DNA of 5,421 bases from Chloroflexia bacterium (GTDB lineage: Bacteria > Chloroflexota > Chloroflexia > Thermomicrobiales > UBA6265): assembly GCA_013696525.1 (NCBI GenBank), contig JACCYK010000170.1, positions 1 to 5,421 of the forward strand, written 5' to 3'. The position numbers and the translations under genes were made by a program. Below, piece by piece: positions 1-4,292 of the stretch; position 1 is the stretch's first letter; each line of letters starts with the position of its first letter. The notes beneath the pieces are model-generated. The model worked only from the letters and a program-made list of their open reading frames with translations. It ran no database searches and was not told the origin of the DNA.

Positions 1-207
1 GGCGTAGAGCGCGCCATCCGGGCCGAAGGCCAGCCCGTTGCTGCCCCCGGTATCGCGATAGACCGTCGCGATCTCGCCGGTCGTCGGATCATAGCGCCGG
101 ATCTCGTTGTGGCGAATGCTGGTGTAAAAGAGGCCGACCCCGTCCCACGCCGGCCCCTCGGTAATCGTCTCCGGCCCGGTCAGCAGTTCCCAGTCCCACC
201 CCGCCAC
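1..207 (-). CDS. SMP-30/gluconolactonase-like beta-propeller protein, N-terminal part (runs off window)
   Basis: The reading frame is open from a GTG at 207 down to base 1 and gives 69 residues, so only the N-terminus is present. The protein contains LLTGPETITEGPAW, then LFYTSIRHNEIRRYDPTTG, then GGSNGLAFGPDGALYA. This is the opening blade pattern of the SMP-30/gluconolactonase/LRE-like family: an E-G-P-x-W segment that normally supplies a metal-ligand Glu, then a strand ending in R-Y-D-P, then the N-G-L-x-x-x-x-D-G-x-L-Y signature. Known members are six-bladed propellers that hydrolyse lactones or related esters with a divalent metal. The GTG start is preferred because GGAGAG lies 7 nt upstream. 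An in-frame ATG at 240 would add eleven residues but has no ribosome site. The substrate cannot be told from this fragment. Confidence 0.85.
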   Translation of the reverse strand, partial: MAGWDWELLTGPETITEGPAWDGVGLFYTSIRHNEIRRYDPTTGEIATVYRDTGGSNGLAFGPDGALYA

Positions 208-235
208 GTCGCACCTCTCCCCACTCCCCGTTCCA

Positions 236-264
236 AGCATAGCCAAGCCCTCTGGCCCGGTGAC
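236..264 (-). promoter_or_regulatory. weak candidate promoter for the SMP-30-like gene
   Basis: Read on the minus strand, TATGCT (241 to 236) could be a -10 box, with a poor -35 (GTCACC, 264 to 259) at 17-bp spacing. It would place transcription start roughly 20 nt before the GTG at 207, leaving room for the GGAGAG ribosome site. The -10 matches four of six consensus bases and the -35 only three, so this is tentative. Confidence 0.2.
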
Positions 265-301
265 ATCATAGCGAAGGCACCCGCCGGGTGCGGCCGGTCT
301 C

Positions 302-445
302 GTGCATCCTGACGCCAAACCACCGGCACGGGAGTGGCGACGGTCGGGTCGAGACAACCGGGCCGTCGACCTCTACCTTACGTTCGGCTTCGTCGCCAAC
401 CTCGTCAGTCCCCCGGACGACGCGGAATGGCGAATCGTGGAATAG
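302..445 (+). pseudogene. possible remnant of a small protein gene (C-terminal part)
   Basis: In the frame ending with TAG at 443-445 the last residues read AVDLYLTFGFVANLV followed by SPPDDAEWRIVE. This has a normal protein composition (alternating hydrophobics, Asp/Glu pair, Trp), unlike the Arg/Pro-rich shadow frames around it. The frame is open back to base 272, but the only usable start is a GTG at 302 with no ribosome site, and residues before about 350 look non-coding. After the stop the same frame continues LVRAPFTLIRKA, also protein-like, so the TAG may interrupt a formerly longer gene. I do not recognise a family. It could equally be chance. Confidence 0.2.
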
Positions 446-518
446 CTGGTCCGGGCGCCCTTTACCCTGATCCGGAAAGCAAGGCCATCGCGGGCAGTGG
501 CTTCCCGGACGGCAATGG

Positions 519-524
519 TAGAAT
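519..524 (+). promoter_or_regulatory. -10 box (TAGAAT) placed for a leaderless toxin-antitoxin transcript
   Basis: TAGAAT matches TATAAT at five of six positions and fits the TANNNT pattern. Only six bases separate it from the ATG at 531, so the expected transcription start falls on or next to the A of the start codon. No Shine-Dalgarno sequence lies between 505 and 530, which fits a leaderless mRNA, and no good -35 is seen. TANNNT immediately upstream of leaderless genes is an established pattern in Deinococcus and in actinobacteria. Its use here is inference. Confidence 0.45.
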
Positions 525-530
525 CTCGGC

Positions 531-836
531 ATGGTCGATTACCTGCCGGTTCGGAGGCTCGTTTGGGATGCCTGGAACCTCGACCACATTACGAAGCATG
601 GCGTGACTCGGGACGAAGTTGCAGAGGTTTTCACCGCTGATCCAATTGCAGTCGAAACGTATAAGGGTTGTTTGCAAATGTTTGGACCAACTGCAGCCAA
701 CGATACTCTTAGCGTGGTAATCGGGCCGGATCGCAAGCAAGCAGCCGGAACCTATTACGTGTTCAGCGCCCGGCGGGCCAAACGAAAAGAGCGCAAGCGT
801 TACTTCCAGGATCGGGAAGGAAACCTCGATGAGTGA
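531..836 (+). CDS. BrnT-like type II toxin (RelE/barnase-type ribonuclease fold)
   Basis: This is a 101-residue protein, close to the usual BrnT length of about 90-100. Residues 11-25 read VWDAWNLDHITKHGV, the W-D-x-x-N-x-x-H-x-x-K-H-G-V opening of BrnT-type toxins, followed by helix TRDEVAEVF (26-34). GPTAANDTLSVVIG (52-65) matches the central G-x-T-x-x-x-x-L-x-V-V strand. YYVFSARRAKRKERKRY (75-91) matches the C-terminal S-A-R-x-A-x-x-x-E-R-x-x-Y motif rich in basic residues. Characterised BrnT toxins are ribonucleases that inhibit translation and are neutralised by BrnA, with the toxin encoded first, as here. The stop codon overlaps the antitoxin start by 8 nt, so the two are translationally coupled. 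The gene is richer in A/T than its neighbours. Toxicity and RNase activity are inferred from family only. It could be labelled DUF4258/BrnT in databases. Confidence 0.8.
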   Translation: MVDYLPVRRLVWDAWNLDHITKHGVTRDEVAEVFTADPIAVETYKGCLQMFGPTAANDTLSVVIGPDRKQAAGTYYVFSARRAKRKERKRYFQDREGNLDE

Positions 837-1137
837 TTCCGAACGAGATCTTGGGTATCCAACCGGGGTGCATGGGAACATTCCATCCTTCAACAATGTG
901 GAGGAGGAAGCAGCGTTCTGGGATACGCACGATGCGACCGACTATCTCGACCAAGGCCGCCCCGTGAAGATCGTGGTCGAAGGAGAGCTGGCCGAACGCT
1001 TGACGCTCCGGTTGGCACCCGATGACCGCGACGCGCTGACCGAGCTCGCCAAGGCGAAAGGCGTTGGTCCCGCGTCCCTGATTCGGATATGGGTTCGGGA
1101 GCGCCTGCAACAGGAGGTCGCGGCTCAACCACGCTAG
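829..1137 (+). CDS. CopG/BrnA-type antitoxin with ribbon-helix-helix domain
   Basis: The 102-residue protein overlaps the toxin gene by 8 nt; GGAAGGAA at 814-821 gives a ribosome site at 7-nt spacing. It has two parts. Residues 18-39 contain IPSFNNVEEEAAFWDTHD, the acidic/aromatic segment (P-x-F-x-x-x-x-E-E-A-x-F-W-x-x-H-D) typical of the CopG antitoxin family of type II systems and expected to contact the toxin. Residues 57-95 are a ribbon-helix-helix domain: strand RLTLRLAPDD, helix DALTELAKAKG, turn VGPA, helix SLIRIWVRERL. This domain dimerises and binds operator DNA, so the protein probably represses its own promoter near 519 together with the toxin. Characterised BrnA proteins usually carry the DNA-binding part in the same position. 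The partner assignment rests on overlap and family. Function is inferred from homology of motifs. Confidence 0.82.
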   Translation: MSDSERDLGYPTGVHGNIPSFNNVEEEAAFWDTHDATDYLDQGRPVKIVVEGELAERLTLRLAPDDRDALTELAKAKGVGPASLIRIWVRERLQQEVAAQPR

Positions 1138-1213
1138 CAAGCGAGAATGCGTTCCTCCGATCTTCCTGAGCCACCGGGCCATCCGTCCATTCGTGAAAGG
1201 ACGATGCTCTCCA

Positions 1214-1414
1214 ATGAGTATTCACGATCAGTACCCAACCGAAGCCCAAGGCCGGCTCCCCTCATTCAACAGCTATGAGGAAGAAGCCGAATTCTGGGAC
1301 ACCCACGATTACGCGGATCTGTCCGAACTACGGCCGGAGGACTTTCCCGACGATCCGAAATTTGCCGAGCACCTCCGGCTCAAGTTTGGTACGCCCGGTA
1401 GCGAATCGCGATAA
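1214..1414 (+). CDS. shortened second antitoxin-like protein lacking the ribbon-helix-helix helices
   Basis: A 66-residue protein beginning at ATG 1214. An in-frame GTG at 1193 would add seven residues; AAAGGA at 1196-1201 is the only ribosome-site candidate, at a rather long 12-nt spacing. Residues 13-32 contain GRLPSFNSYEEEAEFWDTHD, closely matching GNIPSFNNVEEEAAFWDTHD of the antitoxin encoded just upstream. Residues 50-58, FAEHLRLKF, line up with LAERLTLRL, the start and strand of that protein's ribbon-helix-helix domain. The protein then ends with GTPGSESR, so both DNA-binding helices are missing. The following DNA shows no frameshifted continuation of the helices. It may be a decaying duplicate or a functional, non-DNA-binding toxin neutraliser or dimerisation partner. 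No second BrnT-like gene adjoins it. The link between residues 33-49 is acidic (ELRPEDFPDD). Confidence 0.65.
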   Translation: MSIHDQYPTEAQGRLPSFNSYEEEAEFWDTHDYADLSELRPEDFPDDPKFAEHLRLKFGTPGSESR

Positions 1415-1513
1415 TGGCACGGTGTTCCAGATGTCATACCGCTCTCCACGCGGAGATTCTTGCCGGCCCTGCCCTGTACCGAATTTCAGCGCGCACCGCG
1501 ATCGCGGGAGCAC

Positions 1514-1864
1514 ATGCCGACCAAGGAATATGAGCGCCGGCTCGATACGACCGGCGCCGAATGGCTCCGCGTGCGATTCACCACGGAGCGCGGTCAGTTG
1601 ACAATCTTCACCGTCCAGTACGAAACAACCGTTGAAGCACAAACTTGGCCCGTGATCCGGTATGATTCTGCTCACGGCTTTGCGCACGTCGATGTGCTCG
1701 CGCCAGACGGCAGCCAGGTGAGTAAGCGTCCGCTTCCCGACTATCTCACGCTCGACCAAGCATTCCAGCTCGGAATCACCGACATCGTCCAAAACTGGAA
1801 AACCTATCGAGAGCGTTTCTGGGAGGCCGGCAATGACGATTCGACACGAGCTAGATCCCGATGA
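1514..1864 (+). CDS. small protein of unknown function (DUF7718-like)
   Basis: The ATG at 1514 gives 116 residues: an N-terminal beta-rich region (WLRVRFTTERGQLTIFTVQYE, split 17-24 and 27-37), then VIRYDSAHGFAHVDVL (47-62), then a C-terminal helix-rich part LTLDQAFQLGITDIVQNWKTY (around 78-98). The R-Y-D-x-A-H-G-x-x-H-x-D motif is striking for its conserved-looking His, Asp and Arg residues. As far as I recall it matches a bacterial/archaeal family of unknown function called DUF7718, but I could not check this. The ribosome site is weak (GGGAG at 1506-1510 with only 3-nt spacing), so a TTG at 1460, preceded by GGAG, is an alternative start; the protein-like sequence begins at 1514. The 3' end overlaps the next gene by 32 nt, so the two are probably cotranscribed. 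The activity is not known. Confidence 0.7.
   Translation: MPTKEYERRLDTTGAEWLRVRFTTERGQLTIFTVQYETTVEAQTWPVIRYDSAHGFAHVDVLAPDGSQVSKRPLPDYLTLDQAFQLGITDIVQNWKTYRERFWEAGNDDSTRARSR
1821..1826 (+). promoter_or_regulatory. ribosome binding site GGGAGG deciding the start at 1833
   Basis: GGGAGG lies 6 nt before ATG 1833, inside the end of the preceding gene. It is the strongest ribosome site in the small-gene block and supports a real translation start within the overlap. Confidence 0.7.
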
Positions 1865-2234
1865 AGTGGCGCTGATCACGCGCAACCTTCGGGACACCTT
1901 AGACTTCGTGGCCGAGGTGATTGACGATCCCACGCGGATCGATCACCTGCCCACCGGCTCAACCCTCGACTTCCGCGTCATTTGGGTGCGAGATGAGCGC
2001 ATCCGCTTGACCGCGTATCGGCCGAGCGGCTCGGACGAGCCGTGGTCGGCACGCGTCACGTTCCACGAGCCGCTGAGCGAGCGGCTGGCCGTCACCTCGC
2101 CCGGCCGCGCCCCGGCAATGTGGGATGCCGTCACCACGGGTGAGACCGCGGACGAGGCGTTCGACGCCCTGGAAGCGGCCCTCCGGGCGGAGGCCGCGGA
2201 TCATCTCCCGCTGCCGGCGCGACAGCGCCGATAA
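1833..2234 (+). CDS. protein of unknown function, overlapping partner of the DUF7718-like gene
   Basis: The ATG at 1833 follows a strong GGGAGG ribosome site and begins 32 nt before the previous gene stops, indicating translational coupling. The 133-residue product has an N-terminal helical stretch (HELDPDEVALITRNLRDTL, 5-23) leading to VAEVIDDPTRIDHLPTGSTL (26-45). That last segment resembles the H/DDP-x-x-x-x-x-x-P-x-G-x-x pattern of small proteins of unknown function such as DUF5647; this is a loose resemblance. A strand-rich middle (FRVIWVRDERIRLTAYR, VTFHEPL) follows, and a C-terminal acidic/Ala helix (ADEAFDALEAALRAEAADHL). No signal peptide, membrane segment or known catalytic motif is visible. 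G/C-ending codons are more frequent towards the 3' end than in the toxin gene. The role is unknown; pairing with the upstream gene suggests a common function. Confidence 0.7.
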   Translation: MTIRHELDPDEVALITRNLRDTLDFVAEVIDDPTRIDHLPTGSTLDFRVIWVRDERIRLTAYRPSGSDEPWSARVTFHEPLSERLAVTSPGRAPAMWDAVTTGETADEAFDALEAALRAEAADHLPLPARQRR

Positions 2235-2247
2235 CCACCGTTCGTCC

Positions 2248-3633
2248 TCAGTTGTTGCCAATCTCGCGGGCCGCGTAGGCGACCACGTCCGAAAAGGTCG
2301 GGTAGGGGTGGATCGTCTCGGCGATGGCCGAGACCGGGAGGCCGAGCCGTACCGCCAGCGTTAGCTCGCCCAGCATCTCGCCCCCGTGCGGGGCCAGGAT
2401 GTGGCCGCCCAGCAGCTTGCCGCTGCCGCGCTCGGCCACCAGCTTGATCAGGCCGTCCCGCTGGTCGGTCGCGATCGCCCGCGCGAAGCCGGCGATCGCC
2501 ATGGTGCCGGTCTCGACCTCGTGCCCGGCCCGCCGCGCCTCCGCCTCCGTCATCCCGACCCGCGCCAGCTCGGGATCGGTGAAGGTCACCCATGGCACCG
2601 CGCCATAGGCGACGGGCCGCGGCGCCTCGCCGCTCATCGCGTTGTGATCGACAAGCTTGGCCTGGTACGAGGCAACGTGGGTGAAGGGATAGCCGCCGGC
2701 GATCACGTCTCCCACCGCCCAGATGTGCGGCGCCGTGGTCCGCAGCTCGTCATCGACCTGGATCCCCTCGCGGTCATAGGCGATCCCGGCCGCTTCCAGG
2801 TTCAGCCCCGCCACCGCCGGCGCCCGGCCGGTCGCCACCAGGATGTGCTCGCCCCGGCAGGTCACCGGCTCGCCATCGCGCTCGCCGGTAACGAGCTTGC
2901 CGTCGGGTCCGGGCTCGACCCGGTTGACCCGCACCCCGGTCTCGATCCGGATCCCCTCATCCTCCAGCACCCGCCGCAGGGCGTCCGTCAGCTCCGGCTC
3001 CTCGTGCGGGAGGATGCGATCCTGGCTGGCCATCATCGTGACGTGGGTACCGAAGCGGGCAAAGATTTGGGCGAACTCGACGGCGACCACGCCGCCCCCG
3101 ACAATCACCATCGAGGCCGGCCGCATCGGCAGATCGACCGCTTCAACGTTGGTGATGTAGCCCGCCTGCCGCAACCCCGCGATCGCCGGCACCGTCGTCG
3201 CCGCCCCGGCCGCGATCACCACCTTGGCCGCGCGCAGCACCTGGCCCTCGACCTCGATCTCATGCGGCGACCGGAAGCGGGCATGCGATTTGAACAAGGC
3301 CACGCCCGAATCGCGCACGTTCTGATCGCCATCGCCGCCGCGAATGGTGTCGATGATGCCGGCAATCCGCTGCCGCACCGCCGGCCAATCCGCCGCCGCC
3401 GCCGGGTACCCCGATGGGGTGATCTCCAGGCCGAATCGCGTCGCGGTCCGCGCCAGGTGCAACACCTCGGCGCTCCGGACCAGCGTTTTGGTCGGATCAC
3501 ACCCGAAGTTGAGGCAGGTGCCGCCAACCCTCAGCTCTTCCGCCATCGCCACCGTCGCCCCGCGGCCGACCGCCATGGCGGCGACCGAGCTGCCGGCCGC
3601 ACCCGCCCCAATCACCACGAGGTCGAAGTCCAT
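2248..3633 (-). CDS. MerA-like class I flavoprotein disulfide reductase (FAD, NAD(P)H dependent)
   Basis: At 461 residues, the usual length for class I pyridine nucleotide-disulfide oxidoreductases, it appears complete. FAD binding: VVIGAGAAG (6-14). Redox pair: GGTCLNFGCDPTK (37-49) with C40 and C45. Second dinucleotide fold: VIVGGGVVAVEFAQ (176-189). Then ATGRAP (267-272), IWAVGD (304-309) for the FAD ribityl contact, and a dimerisation domain from about 345. The HxHPTxxE motif of lipoamide dehydrogenase reads HPYPTFSD (442-449): the catalytic-base His is Tyr 444 and the Glu is Asp 449, so it is not a lipoamide dehydrogenase. The Tyr is seen in mercuric reductases and related oxidoreductases. 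It lacks the C-terminal vicinal Cys pair and the N-terminal metal-binding domain of true MerA, so mercuric reduction is unproven. The strand end MMASQ (200-204) lacks the acidic residue that selects NADH, suggesting NADPH. No mer genes adjoin it. The substrate is unknown. Confidence 0.9.
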   Translation of the reverse strand: MDFDLVVIGAGAAGSSVAAMAVGRGATVAMAEELRVGGTCLNFGCDPTKTLVRSAEVLHLARTATRFGLEITPSGYPAAAADWPAVRQRIAGIIDTIRGGDGDQNVRDSGVALFKSHARFRSPHEIEVEGQVLRAAKVVIAAGAATTVPAIAGLRQAGYITNVEAVDLPMRPASMVIVGGGVVAVEFAQIFARFGTHVTMMASQDRILPHEEPELTDALRRVLEDEGIRIETGVRVNRVEPGPDGKLVTGERDGEPVTCRGEHILVATGRAPAVAGLNLEAAGIAYDREGIQVDDELRTTAPHIWAVGDVIAGGYPFTHVASYQAKLVDHNAMSGEAPRPVAYGAVPWVTFTDPELARVGMTEAEARRAGHEVETGTMAIAGFARAIATDQRDGLIKLVAERGSGKLLGGHILAPHGGEMLGELTLAVRLGLPVSAIAETIHPYPTFSDVVAYAAREIGNN

Positions 3634-3637
3634 TCGT

Positions 3638-3645
3638 CTCCCCTC
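3638..3645 (-). promoter_or_regulatory. ribosome binding site of the flavoprotein gene
   Basis: On the minus strand GAGGGGAG ends 4 nt before the ATG at 3633; the GAGGGG core sits 6 nt away. This fixes the start, which also places the FAD motif at the expected residue 6-14. Confidence 0.7.
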
Positions 3646-3725
3646 TCATGCCTCGCGTTCCGGTTCCCGGCGCGACGTTGCTACCCAGTTCCACTTCCGC
3701 CGCAACTCGTTACACGAACCAGCGG

Positions 3726-4076
3726 TCAGGGGGTCGATTCGCCAGGCTCCGGCTCCGCGATCAGATAGCGAACGAGGTCTTGCTCCAGCGCCTCGACATC
3801 GATCACCTCGGTCAGGATCTCGCCCAGGTTTTCCCGTAAGTAGCTGCCTGCCTCGGCTTGGGCCAGGGTTTCCACCCGCGCCGCCACGGCCCCCGCCGCG
3901 ATCGCCTCGCCCGCGTTCAGCTCGCTCGCCAGCGCCCGTAGCCGGACTTGGACAATGGTCAATTGCGCCGCCAGATGCGCCACCGTGCGCACCATCGCAT
4001 CGGCCCATTCGTCCGAGACCGGGTGGCCATGGCCGTCCGGGTTGCCAGATCCATTGGCCGGCGGCAAATGCTCCAC
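3726..4076 (-). CDS. 116-residue helical protein of unknown function
   Basis: The frame is open much further upstream, but coding starts most plausibly at the GTG at 4076: AGGGAGGG lies 8 nt before it, and the sequence upstream changes to Arg/Gly-rich shadow translation of the gene on the other strand. The product has a flexible polar N-terminus (PPANGSGNPDGHGHP, 5-19), a long amphipathic helical region DEWADAMVRTVAHLAAQLTI through RLRALASELNAGEA (22-58), and a second region with LRENLGEILTEV and VEALEQDLVRYLIAEPEPG (80-112). Heptad-like spacing of Leu, Val and Ala suggests a coiled coil or helical bundle. There is no signal peptide, membrane segment or catalytic motif. It lies 92 bp upstream of the flavoprotein gene on the same strand and may be cotranscribed. 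I do not recognise the family. Confidence 0.6.
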   Translation of the reverse strand: MEHLPPANGSGNPDGHGHPVSDEWADAMVRTVAHLAAQLTIVQVRLRALASELNAGEAIAAGAVAARVETLAQAEAGSYLRENLGEILTEVIDVEALEQDLVRYLIAEPEPGESTP

Positions 4077-4084
4077 GTCGCGTT

Positions 4085-4092
4085 CCCTCCCT
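4085..4092 (-). promoter_or_regulatory. ribosome binding site deciding the GTG start at 4076
   Basis: On the minus strand AGGGAGGG is followed by 8 nt and GTG. It supports the short 116-residue product over the much longer open frame that reaches 5024. Confidence 0.65.
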
Positions 4093-4134
4093 GACCGGCC
4101 CCGTCGATCCGGCAGCCCGGTAAGACTGGCCGCG

Positions 4135-4140
4135 AGTATA
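4135..4140 (-). promoter_or_regulatory. candidate -10 box for the 3726-4076 gene
   Basis: On the minus strand the six bases read TATACT, five of six consensus, within otherwise GC-rich sequence. Start of transcription would lie near 4128, giving a leader of about 50 nt that contains the ribosome site at 4085-4092. The expected -35 position (GTCGCG at 17-bp spacing) does not match, so a different sigma factor or an activator may be involved. Confidence 0.4.
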
Positions 4141-4166
4141 CGGCCGATCGCCGCGCCCGCGACGCC

Positions 4167-4190
4167 GCGGCGGGCTACGCGGCGGGCTAC
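4167..4190 (+). repeat. perfect 12-bp tandem repeat in the divergent promoter region
   Basis: GCGGCGGGCTAC occurs at 4167-4178 and again at 4179-4190 with no gap. The second copy's TAC forms the first half of the TACAAT -10-like box. The spacing of 12 bp is a little more than one helical turn, so it might be a pair of regulator sites or a slippage duplication. Confidence 0.7.
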
Positions 4191-4193
4191 AAT
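4188..4193 (+). promoter_or_regulatory. candidate -10 box (TACAAT) for the cupredoxin-like gene
   Basis: TACAAT matches five of six consensus bases and overlaps the end of the tandem repeat. Transcription would begin near 4200 and give a leader of about 90 nt. That leader carries a small stem CCACC-GCG-GGTGG (4243-4255) and the ribosome site GGGAG at 4281-4285. There is no -35 match 17 bp upstream, where the sequence is CCGCGG. Confidence 0.4.
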
Positions 4194-4292
4194 GGGAACC
4201 CCGCGACCGATGCCCCGTCGATCATCGCCCGGTGCCAGGCTTCCACCGCGGGTGGCGGCGCCGATTGGGTCACGCGACTCGGGAGAGCAAGC

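Larger units (their letters stand above)
208..530. other. 323-bp stretch without a convincing gene
   Basis: This region separates the minus-strand SMP-30-like gene from the plus-strand toxin-antitoxin block. Reading frames here are short and low in coding character, apart from a possible remnant ending at 445 (listed separately). An imperfect inverted repeat, CCGGAAAGC at 472-480 and GCTTCCCGG at 500-508, can form a stem with one mismatch and a 19-nt loop. It has no T-run and I assign it no function. The right end carries the -10-like box for the toxin gene. No tRNA, insertion-sequence end or CRISPR-like repeat is visible. Confidence 0.6.

Noticed and set aside
472..508. Imperfect inverted repeat as a transcription terminator
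   Set aside because: It has a 19-nt loop and one mismatch, is not followed by T residues, and no plus-strand gene clearly ends just before it.
462..896. 144-residue minus-strand open frame over the toxin gene
   Set aside because: The plus strand carries clear BrnT-type motifs; the minus product has no recognisable features.
3678..3705. Possible promoter (TTGCGG, 16 bp, TAGCAA on the minus strand) before the flavoprotein gene
   Set aside because: The -10 matches only three of six consensus bases, and the gene may be cotranscribed with the one 92 bp upstream.
2386..3768. 460-residue plus-strand open frame antisense to the flavoprotein gene
   Set aside because: The His/Arg/Pro/Asp-rich composition is typical of antisense frames in GC-rich DNA, while the opposite strand encodes a complete and unmistakable flavoprotein.
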